Shown: positions 1 through 8,362, counted from the first letter of the stretch. The stretch: DNA of 64,000 nt from Prado023 sp963788325 (GCA_963788325.1 CAWBGJ010000001.1:207818-271817), one strand, 5' to 3'. Notes: generated from the sequence alone by a model not told the origin. Numbers and translations: made by a program.

Positions 1-370
1 CGATCGCCTCGGTGTTGGCCCCGATCAGCTCGACGCCGTACTTGGCCAGCGTGCCGTCGGCGTGCAGTGCCATGGCCGCGTTCAGCGCGGTCTGGCCGCC
101 GAGCGTGGGCAGGAGGGCATCGGGGCGCTCCTTGTCGATGATCCGGGTGACGAACTCCGGGGTGATCGGCTCGATGTAGGTCGCGTCGGCGAACTCCGGG
201 TCGGTCATGATCGTGGCCGGGTTGGAGTTGACCAGGATCACGCGCAGGCCCTCGCTGCGCAGGACGCGACAGGCCTGGGTGCCCGAGTAGTCGAACTCCG
301 CGGCCTGACCGATGACGATGGGCCCGGACCCGATGACCAGGACCGAGGAGATGTCAGTGCGCCGAGGCAT
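1..370 (-). CDS. carB: Carbamoyl-phosphate synthase large subunit, N-terminal part (cut by window edge)
   Basis: This is the first 123 residues of CarB, which makes carbamoyl phosphate from bicarbonate, ammonia and ATP for pyrimidine and arginine synthesis; the family is about 1,100 residues long. The start MPRRTDISSVLVIGSGPIVI and the following GQAAEFDYSGTQACRVL are the family's N-terminal ATP-grasp/pre-ATP signature, and LPTLGGQTALN follows. The ATG at 370-368 lies inside the end of a 21-codon upstream reading frame, which is preceded by a PyrR-type hairpin. A weak GAGGGGG stretch could serve as its own ribosome binding site. The partner gene carA is not adjacent: a cellobiose phosphorylase gene lies between them. 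The rest of the gene is outside the window. Confidence 0.97.
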   Translation of the reverse strand, partial: MPRRTDISSVLVIGSGPIVIGQAAEFDYSGTQACRVLRSEGLRVILVNSNPATIMTDPEFADATYIEPITPEFVTRIIDKERPDALLPTLGGQTALNAAMALHADGTLAKYGVELIGANTEAI

Positions 371-419
371 CGCCGGCCCCCTCGTCCACGGGGATCACAA
401 CGGCCCTGGGGATGGGCAT
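354..419 (-). CDS. 21-residue leader peptide overlapping the carB start
   Basis: This short frame starts at ATG 419-417 and encodes MPIPRAVVIPVDEGAGDASA plus a final H. It ends at a TGA that overlaps the first 17 bases of carB in another frame. It has a strong ribosome binding site, GGAAGGAG, six bases before its ATG, and this site is the 3' arm of the PyrR-type hairpin. I infer that ribosomes enter here and pass to carB by translational coupling, so that PyrR could repress carB through this frame. The peptide itself is not recognisable and may not matter. It could also be a chance frame, with carB translated directly from its own weak site. Confidence 0.5.
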   Translation of the reverse strand: MPIPRAVVIPVDEGAGDASAH

Positions 420-425
420 CGCCCA

Positions 426-460
426 CTCCTTCCCCGCCTCACAGGACGGCATTAAAGGAG
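426..460 (-). promoter_or_regulatory. PyrR-binding RNA hairpin in front of carB
   Basis: The RNA reads CTCCTT, a spacer, then GTCCTGTGAGGC, then GGGGAAGGAG. The CTCCTT arm can pair with AAGGAG, which is the ribosome binding site of the next start codon. GCC/GGC closes an apical loop holding UCC-GUGAGG, which matches the known PyrR binding loop. It is about 90 % identical over 40 bases to the hairpin in front of pyrR (7569-7604), while the flanking sequences differ. Translational repression by PyrR at such an element is established in mycobacteria. Its use for carB here is inferred. Confidence 0.8.
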
Positions 461-550
461 GCTTCCGGCAGGAGGCTTCTGTAGGCCCCGAGAATACCGT
501 CGGCCTCCGACGTGCTGTAGTCGCGTGCCATGGGCCCTGCGTCGTGGCCC

Positions 551-3054
551 TCACAGGATCGCCTCCACCTCAACGACGGCCCCCGGCGGGGCGTAGGGCA
601 CGGTCCGGCCCTGGACCGGGTCCCCATCGACGACGAGGCGGGCGCGAGCCCCCGGGGTGCCGGAGTTGGTCACGCGGATGCGGTACGTGGCCCCGCGAGC
701 GATGCGCGTGATCTCCCAGCTCGGGACCTCCGGACCGATCTGCGGGTCGATCACGAGGCCGTCGTAGTCGGGTCGGACCCCGAGCAGGTACTGCGAGGCG
801 GCCACGAAGTTCCAGGCCGCCGTGCCGGTGAGCCAGGAGTTCTTGGCCTCGCCGTGCCGCACGGCCTGCTTGCCGGCGATCATCTGGGCGTAGACGTAGG
901 GCTCGAGCCGGTGCACCTCGGAGATGTCCTCGCGGTAGGCCGGAGTGATCCGGCGGTAGTAGTCGAAGGCCTGCGCGCCGCGACCGACCATCGTCTCGGC
1001 GATGATCACCCACGGGTTGTTGTGGCAGAAGATGCCGCCGTTCTCCTTGTACCCCGGAGGGTAGGTGGAGACCTCGCCGAGCTCGATCCGGTAGCGGGTA
1101 TAGGCCGGGTACTGCAGGACCAGCCCGTGCGGGGTGCCCAGCAGCTCGCCGACCGAGTCCAGGGCCCGGACAGCCACGCTGCCGGCGTGCTCGGGATCCG
1201 CGGGATCCGCGCTGGTCAGGCCGATGCCGCCCATGATGGCCATGCCCTGCGGCTCGATCCAGATCTTGCCCTCAGCGTGCTCGTCGGTGCCGACCTTGGT
1301 GCCGTCGTAGTCATAGGCACGCAGGAACCACTCCCCGTCCCAGCCGTGGTCGAGGACGTCCTGGCGCATCTGGTCCACCGCGGCCCGCGCCTGCGCTGCC
1401 ACCTCGGGCAGCCCCCGGCGCTGCGCGATCTCGGCGTACTCGGGGCCGATGGCCGCGAACATGGCGGCGATGAACACCGACTCCGCCACCCGGCCGGTCT
1501 TGTTCCCGGTGGTCTGGAACGACTCCTCGGGCTCGGTGGAGAAGCAGTTGAGGTTCAGGCAGTCGTTCCAGTCGGCCCGGCCGATGAGGGGCAGGCCGTG
1601 TGGACCACGATGGGCCAGCGTGAACTCGAAGGACCTCGTGAGGTGGTTGAACAGCGGTGCGGCCAGCGACTCGTCGTCGTCGAACGGCGACCCTCTCGTC
1701 GAGGATCGCGCAGTCGCCGGTTTCCTGGAGGTAAGGCGCGACACCGAGCGATGAGCCAGAGGGGGTCGTCGTGGAAATGCCCGACCCCACGCGTTGTTGC
1801 CCCTCTTGGTGAGGGGCTGGTACTGGTGGTAGCAGCCGCCGTCGGGAAACTGGGTGGCCGCCACGTCCAGGATGCGCTGCCGGGCCCTGTCGGGAATCTG
1901 ATGGACGAAGCCCAGGAGGTCCTGGGAGGTGTCCCGGAACCCGATCCCCCGGCCGATGCCGGACTCGAAGTAACTGGCCGACGGGCCAGATTGTAGGTGA
2001 CCATGCACTGGTACTGGTTCCAGATGTTCACCATCCTCTCGAGCTTCTCGTCGGTGGACTTCACGGTGTAGGTGCCCAGCAGGCCATCCCAGTAGGAGCG
2101 AAGCTCCGCGAACGCAGCGTCCGTCTGCTCCTGCGTGGCGAACGCAGCGAGCAGCTCGTGGGCCCGGGACTTCTCCACGACCTGGTCCGCGGCGATCCCG
2201 CGTCCCTCGTCGGCCGGCGCCCACTTGGCGTCCCGGGGGTTCTCGAGGTAGCCCAGGACGAACGTGAAGCTGCGCGCCTGGCCCGGGGCCAGCTCCACGG
2301 CCAGGTGGTGGGACCCGATCGGGTACCACCCGGAGGCGATCGAGTCCGCGGCCACGCCTGCTCGCGGCACGGCGGCCTCCCCGAGTCCGTTGTACGGGCC
2401 GACGAAGGTGTCGCGGTCGGTGTCGAAGCCAGCGGCTCGGGCGTTCACCCCGTAGACCGCATAGTGGTCGCGGCGCTCCCGGTACTCGGTGCGGTGGTAG
2501 ATGGCTGACCCGTGGGGCCCGTCCAGCTCGACCTCGACCTCGGCGATCGACAGGTTGCGCTGGTAGTTGGTCTGGTCGTCGTGGGCGTTCCAGAGCGCGA
2601 ACTCCAGGAAGGAGAAGAGCCCGATCGACTTCGGCTGGTCCGAGTCGTTGGTCAGCGTCACCTGCTGGACCTCGGCGTTGCGGCCCAGGGGCACGAAGTA
2701 CAGCACCGAGGCGCTCAGCCCACCCCGGGACGCGGTGATCCGCGTGTACCCCATCCCGTGCCGAGTCTCGAAGGAGTCGAGCTCTGCCTTCACCGGCAGC
2801 CACGACGGAGTCCACACGTCGCCGCCGTCGTTGAGGTAGAAGTACCGGCCGCCGGCGTCGTTGGGGATGTTGTTGTAGCGGTAGCGGGTGAGCCGACGCA
2901 TCCGGGCGTCACGGAAGAACGTGTATCCGCCGGCCGTGTGGGAGATCAGCGAGAAGAACTCGTCGGACCCGAGGTAGTTGATCCACGGGTACGGCGTGCG
3001 CGGGGTCGTGATGACGTACTCACGGGTCTGGTCGTCGAAGTGTCCGAAGCGCAC
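551..3054 (-). pseudogene. cbp: Cellobiose phosphorylase (GH94), frameshifted
   Basis: The enzyme splits cellobiose with phosphate into glucose 1-phosphate and glucose in the cytoplasm. The product starts MRFGHFDDQTREYVITTPRT and matches Cellulomonas cellobiose phosphorylase along its whole length of about 830 residues, including the catalytic-acid region RADWNDCLNLNCFS and the C-terminal GRTVPYAP. The GTG start at 3054 is one base after the carA stop, and its position agrees with the known enzyme's N terminus. The frame is broken at about 1982, 1780, 1752 and 1690; outside that 300-base patch it is open and well conserved, with no other stop. It is therefore either a recent pseudogene or an intact gene with local sequence errors. 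Its place between carA and carB is unusual for this operon. Confidence 0.88.
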
Positions 3055-3055
3055 G

Positions 3056-4198
3056 TCAGGCCCCCATCAGGTCCACGAACCGGTCGAAGAGGTAGGCCGA
3101 GTCGTGCGGACCGGCCGCGGCCTCAGGGTGGTACTGCACCGAGAACGCGGGCACGTCCAGGCAGCGCAGGCCCTCGACGACGTCGTCGTTGAGGCACACG
3201 TGGCTGACCTCGACCCGGCCGAACTCGGTGTCCGACACGTGGTCGAGGGGGGCATCCACGGCGAACCCGTGGTTGTGCGCGGTGATCTCCACCCGGCCCG
3301 TGGCCCGGTCGGACACCGGCTGGTTGATCCCCCGGTGTCCGTAGCCGAGCTTGTACGTGCCGAACCCGAGGGCCCGGCCCAGGACCTGGTTGCCGAAGCA
3401 GATGCCGAACACAGGGATCCGGGCGGTCAGGACCGCGCGCATCTGGGCGACCGCATGATCGGCCGTGGCCGGGTCCCCGGGACCGTTGGAGAAGAAGACC
3501 CCGACGGGTCCCTGCACGGAGCCGGCCCGGGCAACCAGGTCCTCCGGGGAGATGCCCGCGGGCAGCACGTGCACCGCCATCCCGCGCTGGGCCATCTGTG
3601 CGGGGGTCATCGACTTGATCCCCAGGTCCAGTGCCAGGACCGTGGCCACCTGGGTGCCGAGCGCCGGCACGAGGTACTCCTTGGCGGTCGTGACCTGGGC
3701 GGTGAGGTCCGCCCCCGCCATCGGGGGGCTGGCCAGGACCGCTGCGTGCTGTGCGGCGAACCCCAGCGCAGCCGCCTCGCCGGAGAAGATCCCGACGCGC
3801 ATCGCGCCGCGATCGCGCAGGTGCCGGGTCAGCGCGCGGGTGTCCACGCCGCTGATCCCCACCACGCCGTACCGGGAGAGCTCCTCGTCGAGGCTGCGGG
3901 TGGCGCGCCAGTTCGAGGCGCGGCGGGCCGGGTCGCGCACGACGTAGCCCGCCACCCAGATCCGCCCGGATTCGGGGTCCTCGTCATTGACGCCCGTGTT
4001 CCCGACGTGCGGGGCGGTCATGACCACGACCTGGCGATGGTAGGAGGGGTCGGTCAGCGTCTCCTGGTAACCCGTCATCCCGGTGGAGAACACCGCCTCG
4101 CCGACGGTCGTCCCCACTGCGCCGTAGGCCTGGCCGGCGAACGTCCGGCCGTCCTCGAGGACGAGCACCGCCGCGACGGGCGGGTCGGTGTGGGTCAT
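3056..4198 (-). CDS. carA: Carbamoyl-phosphate synthase small (glutaminase) subunit
   Basis: CarA hydrolyses glutamine and passes ammonia to CarB. The 380-residue length is normal. The N-terminal CPSase_sm_chain domain is recognisable from VLEDGRTFAGQAYG and FSTGMTGYQETLTDPSY. The C-terminal class I amidotransferase domain has the nucleophile Cys in FGICFGNQVLGRALG and the His-Glu pair in VQYHPEAAAGPHDS. The ATG overlaps the stop of the upstream membrane-protein gene by four bases, and the stop is followed after one base by the GTG of the cellobiose phosphorylase. The gene belongs to the PyrR-controlled operon that begins at pyrR. Confidence 0.97.
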   Translation of the reverse strand: MTHTDPPVAAVLVLEDGRTFAGQAYGAVGTTVGEAVFSTGMTGYQETLTDPSYHRQVVVMTAPHVGNTGVNDEDPESGRIWVAGYVVRDPARRASNWRATRSLDEELSRYGVVGISGVDTRALTRHLRDRGAMRVGIFSGEAAALGFAAQHAAVLASPPMAGADLTAQVTTAKEYLVPALGTQVATVLALDLGIKSMTPAQMAQRGMAVHVLPAGISPEDLVARAGSVQGPVGVFFSNGPGDPATADHAVAQMRAVLTARIPVFGICFGNQVLGRALGFGTYKLGYGHRGINQPVSDRATGRVEITAHNHGFAVDAPLDHVSDTEFGRVEVSHVCLNDDVVEGLRCLDVPAFSVQYHPEAAAGPHDSAYLFDRFVDLMGA

Positions 4199-4803
4199 CG
4201 CGATCCTTCCTCAGTGCTGACCAGCAGGCTCAGTGCGTGCGCGGTCGCGACGTGCTCCTCGGGTTTGTCGGCGCGAAAGCCGGTCTCGACCCCGCGCGGG
4301 CCCCACTGCCAGCCGATCAGGATCAGCCCGCCGGCCTCGAATGCCTTCTGCGCCTGGCCCGAGCCCAGCCGCACGTCGGTCACCGCGCTGCGCGGGATCC
4401 ACAGGTCCACCTCGCCCGTGCGCTCGATGAGAACGCCGTCCTCGGCGATCCGCAGGGTCGCTCGGCTGCGATGGCCCAAGCCGTGCGCCACGATGCGGTC
4501 GAGCAGGTCCCCGGCGGTGGTGGTCGCCACGTACAGCCCGGTCACCCCGTCAGGCAGTGCTGCGCCACCGGCTGGCGTGGTGTCGGGACCCTCGTCGGCG
4601 CCGACCAGTGCAGAGAGCAGCTCAGCCGGGACCTCCGGAAGGGCGGGCAGGTCGGCCTGGCGGGCCTCCCGGGCGGCCCACCCCCGGCGCATCCCCCACA
4701 CGGCCAGCGCGATCACCGCCAGGGTGAGGACCGTCAGGGCCAGACGCGGACCCCACTGGGTGACGGGCGCTGACTCCGCCGCCCGGACGACCGCGCCGAT
4801 CAC
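4195..4803 (-). CDS. Conserved membrane protein of the pyr operon (PH-like domain)
   Basis: This 202-residue protein has one N-terminal transmembrane helix (about residues 18-38, LALTVLTLAVIALAVWGM) and a soluble C-terminal domain rich in beta strands that resembles bacterial PH-like domains. It occupies the same place, between pyrC and carA, as the Mycobacterium tuberculosis Rv1382 protein, and I take it as that orthologue. It overlaps the pyrC stop and the carA start by four bases each, so it is co-translated with the pathway enzymes. Its function is unknown; no catalytic motif is visible. Confidence 0.8.
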   Translation of the reverse strand: MIGAVVRAAESAPVTQWGPRLALTVLTLAVIALAVWGMRRGWAAREARQADLPALPEVPAELLSALVGADEGPDTTPAGGAALPDGVTGLYVATTTAGDLLDRIVAHGLGHRSRATLRIAEDGVLIERTGEVDLWIPRSAVTDVRLGSGQAQKAFEAGGLILIGWQWGPRGVETGFRADKPEEHVATAHALSLLVSTEEGSR

Positions 4804-6098
4804 CGGGCCTCCACGAGCGCCCGGTCCAGCACCGTCGGTCGCCCACGCAGGAACGTGGCCACCACCGGAGCGGGCAGGTCACGTCCGCCGTAGGGGTTGT
4901 TCCGGCTGCGCGAGGCCGAGGCGCCCGGGTCCACGGTGCGCCGCGACTCGGGGTCGACCAGCACCAGGTGCGCCGGCTCCCCCACGGCCAGCGGACGCCC
5001 GTGCCCGGGGCGCCGGCCGATCCGGGCCGGGTTCGTCGACATCACCCGGGCCACGTCGGCCCAGTCGAGGCGGCCCGGGAGCACCATCGTGTCGATGACC
5101 ACCGCCAGTGCCTGCTCGAGGCCGAGCATGCCGAAGGCCGCCACGGCCCACTCACACTCCTTGTCCTCCATCGGGTGCGGGGCGTGGTCGGTGGCCACGA
5201 TGTCGATGGTGCCGTCGGCCAGGCCCGCGCGCACCGCCTCCACATCGGCAGCACTTCGCAGCGGCGGGTTCACCTTGAAGATCGGGTCGTAGCTGGTGGC
5301 GAGGTCCTCGGTGAGCAGCAGGTGGTGCGGGGTCGCCTCAGCGGTGACGTCGATGCCCCGGGACTTGGCCCACCGGACGATCTCCACCGAGCCGGCCGTC
5401 GAGAGGTGGCAGACGTGCAGCCGCGAGCCGACATGCTCGGCGAGCAGCACGTCACGGGCGATGATCGCCTCCTCGGCGACCGCCGGCCAGCCGCGCAGGC
5501 CGAGCACCCCGGAGAGCTCGCCCTCGTTCATCTGGGCGTCCTCGGTCAGCCGGGGCTCCTGGGAGTGCTGGGCGATCACACCGTCGAAGGCCTTGACGTA
5601 CTCCAGCGCCCGGCGCATCAGCACCGCGTCGGACACGCACTTGCCGTCGTCGGAGAACACCCGGACGCCAGCCTCGGAGTCGGCCATCGCGCCCAGCTCG
5701 GACAGCCGCTGGCCACCCAGCCCCACGGTCACGGCGCCCACCGGGTAGACGTCCACGAGTCCTGCGCGCCGGCCCAGGTGCCAGACCTGCTCGACCACCC
5801 CGGCGGTGTCGGCGACTGGATCGGTGTTGGCCATCGCGTGCACGGCGGTGAACCCACCGAGCGCGGCGGCCCGGGACGCGGTCAGGACCGTCTCCGCGTC
5901 CTCGCGGCCAGGCTCGCGCAGGTGGGTGTGCAGGTCGACCAGGCCGGGCAGGGCGATCAGGCCCTCGGCAGCGATCACGGTGGCGTCGCCGGCATCCAGG
6001 GATCCGGGCTCGCCGATGGCGGCAATCGTCTCGCCGTCGATGAGCAGGTCCACGGCCGAGCCGCCGAGCGGGCTGGCTCCGGCGATCAGGTACGACAT
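4800..6098 (-). CDS. pyrC: Dihydroorotase
   Basis: Dihydroorotase cyclises carbamoyl aspartate to dihydroorotate, the third step of pyrimidine synthesis. The 432-residue length fits the class I enzymes. Metal-binding motifs of the amidohydrolase family are present: LVDLHTHLREPG near residue 55, TPHHLLLTEDL, and TDHAPHPMEDKE. I chose the ATG at 6098-6096, which overlaps the pyrB stop by one base (TGATG); a longer frame upstream is only a shadow of pyrB. Downstream it overlaps the PH-like membrane protein gene by four bases. Confidence 0.97.
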   Translation of the reverse strand: MSYLIAGASPLGGSAVDLLIDGETIAAIGEPGSLDAGDATVIAAEGLIALPGLVDLHTHLREPGREDAETVLTASRAAALGGFTAVHAMANTDPVADTAGVVEQVWHLGRRAGLVDVYPVGAVTVGLGGQRLSELGAMADSEAGVRVFSDDGKCVSDAVLMRRALEYVKAFDGVIAQHSQEPRLTEDAQMNEGELSGVLGLRGWPAVAEEAIIARDVLLAEHVGSRLHVCHLSTAGSVEIVRWAKSRGIDVTAEATPHHLLLTEDLATSYDPIFKVNPPLRSAADVEAVRAGLADGTIDIVATDHAPHPMEDKECEWAVAAFGMLGLEQALAVVIDTMVLPGRLDWADVARVMSTNPARIGRRPGHGRPLAVGEPAHLVLVDPESRRTVDPGASASRSRNNPYGGRDLPAPVVATFLRGRPTVLDRALVEAR

Positions 6099-7030
6099 CA
6101 GATCTGTCCTCCCAGGAGCAGGTAGAGCACGGCCATCCGGATGCTCACGCCATTGGTGACCTGTTCGACGATCACCGACCGGGTGCCGTCCGCGACGCCC
6201 GCAGTGATCTCCATGCCGCGGTTCATCGGGCCGGGGTGCATGACGATGGCGTGCTCGGGCAGCATCGCGGCCCGACGCTCGTCGAGGCCGTACCGGCGGG
6301 AGTACTCGCGCTCGCTGGGGAAGAACGCGGCTCCCATCCGCTCGCGCTGCACGCGCAGCATCATCAGGGCGTCGGTCCCGGGCAGGGGCGCGTCGAGGTC
6401 GTAGGACACCTCGCACGGCCACGTCTGCACCCCCACCGGCAGCAACGTGGGCGGGGCGACGAGAGTCACCTGGGCGCCCAGGGTGGCCAGCAGCAGGACG
6501 TTCGATCGGGCCACGCGCGAGTGCAGCACGTCACCGACGATCGTCACGCGCAGCCCGGCGAGGTCCCCGTCCCCCTCGCGCAGATGCGCCCGCATCGTGT
6601 AGGCGTCCAGCAGGGCCTGGGTGGGGTGCTCGTGCGTGCCGTCGCCGGCATTGACCACGGCGGCATCGATCCACCCGGAGTTGGCCAACCGGTGCGGCGC
6701 CCCACTGGCTCCGTGGCGGATGACCACCCCATCGGCGCCCATCGCCTGCAGCGTCATCGCGGTGTCCTTGAGGCTCTCGCCCTTGGACACGCTCGATCCC
6801 TTCGCGGAGAAGTTGATGACGTCGGCCGACAGTCGCTTGGCCGCGGCCTCGAACGAGATCCGGGTGCGGGTGGAGTCCTCGAAGAACAGGTTGACCACGG
6901 TCCGCCCGCGCAGCGTGGGCAGCTTCTTGACCTCCCGGCTGCTCACCGCGGAGAGCTCACGCGCGGTGTCCAGGACCAGGACCGCGTCCTCGTGGGTCAG
7001 GTCGGCCGCGGACAGCAGGTGGCGGTTCAT
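6098..7030 (-). CDS. pyrB: Aspartate carbamoyltransferase catalytic subunit
   Basis: PyrB joins carbamoyl phosphate and aspartate to give carbamoyl aspartate. The protein has 310 residues, normal for the class. The carbamoyl-phosphate site FFEDSTRTRISFEAAAKRL and the HPTQALLDAYTM motif are intact. Its ATG overlaps the pyrR stop by four bases and its stop overlaps the pyrC start, so expression follows the PyrR-regulated start of the operon. No regulatory pyrI gene is present, as is usual in this phylum. Confidence 0.97.
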   Translation of the reverse strand: MNRHLLSAADLTHEDAVLVLDTARELSAVSSREVKKLPTLRGRTVVNLFFEDSTRTRISFEAAAKRLSADVINFSAKGSSVSKGESLKDTAMTLQAMGADGVVIRHGASGAPHRLANSGWIDAAVVNAGDGTHEHPTQALLDAYTMRAHLREGDGDLAGLRVTIVGDVLHSRVARSNVLLLATLGAQVTLVAPPTLLPVGVQTWPCEVSYDLDAPLPGTDALMMLRVQRERMGAAFFPSEREYSRRYGLDERRAAMLPEHAIVMHPGPMNRGMEITAGVADGTRSVIVEQVTNGVSIRMAVLYLLLGGQI

Positions 7031-7563
7031 GCGTCCTGCCCGATGATGACCTCGTCGACCCCGTCGGTCTCGAGCAGGCGCACGGCCACCGACTCGCGCA
7101 GGGAGGTGGGCACGTTCTTGCCGACGTGGTCGGCGCGGATCGGGAACTCGCGGTGGCCGCGATCGACCAGGACCGCCAGGCGCACCGCGCGGGGCCGGCC
7201 GATCTCAGCCAGGGCGTCCAGAGCCGCTCGGACGCTGCGACCACTGAACAGCACGTCGTCGACCAGGACCACGGTGCGGTCGTCGATCCCGCCAGCGGGC
7301 ACGTCCGTGCGTTCCAGGGCGCGGGCCGGGCGCATCCGCAGGTCATCGCGGAACATGGTGATGTCCAGGGAACCGACCGGGGGGGCGCTGCCCTCCTCGA
7401 TGCTGGCGATCCGCTCAGCGATCCGATGCGCCAACGGGACCCCGCGGCTCGGGATGCCCAGCAGGACCAGGTCCTGGGCCCCCTTCTCGCGCTCGAGGAT
7501 CTCGTGGGCGATGCGGGACAGAGCACGTTGGATATCGGACGAGTCGAGCACGCGGGTGGACAC
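7027..7563 (-). CDS. pyrR: PyrR: pyrimidine operon regulator / uracil phosphoribosyltransferase
   Basis: PyrR is an RNA-binding repressor of pyr genes, activated by UMP/UTP, with phosphoribosyltransferase ancestry. The PRPP-binding motif VVLVDDVLFSGRSVRAALDAL is intact, and the protein has about 178 residues. A GTG at 7569 lies inside the ribosome binding site GGAAGGAG and cannot be the start; the GTG at 7563-7561, five bases after that site, is preferred (product starting VSTRVLDSSDIQRAL). The gene heads the operon pyrR-pyrB-pyrC-orf-carA-cbp, and its own start is sequestered in a PyrR-type hairpin, which implies autoregulation. Confidence 0.95.
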   Translation of the reverse strand: MSTRVLDSSDIQRALSRIAHEILEREKGAQDLVLLGIPSRGVPLAHRIAERIASIEEGSAPPVGSLDITMFRDDLRMRPARALERTDVPAGGIDDRTVVLVDDVLFSGRSVRAALDALAEIGRPRAVRLAVLVDRGHREFPIRADHVGKNVPTSLRESVAVRLLETDGVDEVIIGQDA

Positions 7564-7568
7564 ACCCA

Positions 7569-7604
7569 CTCCTTCCCCGCCTCACTGGACGGTCGTTAAA
7601 GGAG
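7569..7604 (-). promoter_or_regulatory. PyrR-binding anti-Shine-Dalgarno hairpin of pyrR
   Basis: The leader contains CTCCTTTAAC at its 5' end and GGGGAAGGAG at its 3' end, so six bases (CTCCTT/AAGGAG) can pair and hide the pyrR ribosome binding site. The loop GUCCAGUGAGGC carries the UCCAG-GAGG-type sequence bound by PyrR proteins. There is no U-tract terminator after it, so translational repression, as described for Mycobacterium smegmatis, fits better than attenuation. A near copy precedes carB. Confidence 0.85.
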
Positions 7605-7624
7605 ATTGTTGGGGAACGGGCCTC

Positions 7625-7630
7625 ATCCTA
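7625..7630 (-). promoter_or_regulatory. Candidate -10 box of the pyr operon
   Basis: On the minus strand TAGGAT is placed so that transcription would begin near 7618, giving a leader of about 55 bases that contains the whole PyrR hairpin. No convincing -35 box is visible. Confidence 0.45.
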
Positions 7631-7710
7631 GCCGGGGTGACCCGGGGCGCCCACAGGGACGCCCGGCACCGCGCGGGCGGGACAGTCAGGCGACCCGGGT
7701 GCGCCGACCG

Positions 7711-8199
7711 TCAGTCGACCATCCGACGGGCCTCCGCGTTGAGGACCCCCCAGGCCACCAGTTGCTCGGCCAGGGCACCGGGTGCCTCGTCGTAGATGAC
7801 TGCCAGGGTGCGCAGGTCGTCCTGCCGGATCGACAGGACGCGGCCGTTGTAGTCCCCCCGTTGGGCCTGGATCGCGGCCACGTAGCGCGCGAGCGGACCG
7901 GCTCGGTCGGCGGGAACCTGACCGAGACGCTCGAGGTCCAGGATCAGCCTCGGCGGAGCCTCACTGAGCGCAGGTGATGCCGGCTCGGGCAGCAGCTCGG
8001 CCATCGGCACGCCGTAGAACTCGGCCAGCTCGGCCAGGCGCTGCACGGTGACCGCGCGGTCACCACGCTCGTAGGAGCCCACGACGACGGCCTTCCACAC
8101 ACCCTGGGACTTCGCCTCCACTCCCTGCAGGGACAACCCCTGCTGGTTGCGGACCGCGCGCAACTTGGCGCCCAGCGCCTTGGCGTACTCGTGGGACAT
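7711..8199 (-). CDS. bldD: BldD-type transcriptional regulator
   Basis: This 162-residue protein is a close homologue of Streptomyces BldD, a c-di-GMP-responsive master repressor. It has an N-terminal XRE-type helix-turn-helix domain (about residues 8-68, with GLSLQGVEAKSQG and GSYERGDRAVTVQRLAEL) and a C-terminal domain. The c-di-GMP signature RGD (114-116) with RQDD (125-128) is fully conserved. I chose the ATG at 8199, which follows a GAGGAG site and gives the usual N terminus MSHEYAKALGAKLRA. The gene lies directly upstream of the pyr operon, as bldD does beside pyrR in Streptomyces. The conserved ligand residues suggest c-di-GMP control, although the host's life cycle is not known. Confidence 0.95.
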   Translation of the reverse strand: MSHEYAKALGAKLRAVRNQQGLSLQGVEAKSQGVWKAVVVGSYERGDRAVTVQRLAELAEFYGVPMAELLPEPASPALSEAPPRLILDLERLGQVPADRAGPLARYVAAIQAQRGDYNGRVLSIRQDDLRTLAVIYDEAPGALAEQLVAWGVLNAEARRMVD

Positions 8200-8362
8200 T
8201 GCCGCTCCTCGTGGGTCGAGCACACGCTACGGAGAGTGACGGCAGGGATGCAAGCGGGCGGGCGCTCCGGGGCGGGGTGATCTGGGGGACTTGTGGTCAG
8301 GGGGGCCGCGACGAGCCCGGGCGCTGCTCTCGGTGCGCCGCTCGAACGAGCCGCGCGAGGGG

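Noticed and set aside
439..528. A 30-codon minus-strand frame (starting MARDYSTSEADGILGAYRSL) running into the PyrR hairpin
   Set aside because: It has no ribosome binding site and no recognisable family, and its end is the hairpin sequence itself; chance is likely.
530..1996. A 488-codon open frame on the plus strand opposite cellobiose phosphorylase
   Set aside because: It is the antisense shadow of a GC-rich coding region; it has no family pattern, while the minus strand matches GH94 in every segment.
6099..6422. N-terminal extension of pyrC by 108 residues
   Set aside because: The extension lies wholly within pyrB and has low-complexity Arg-rich content; the internal ATG overlapping the pyrB stop is normal.
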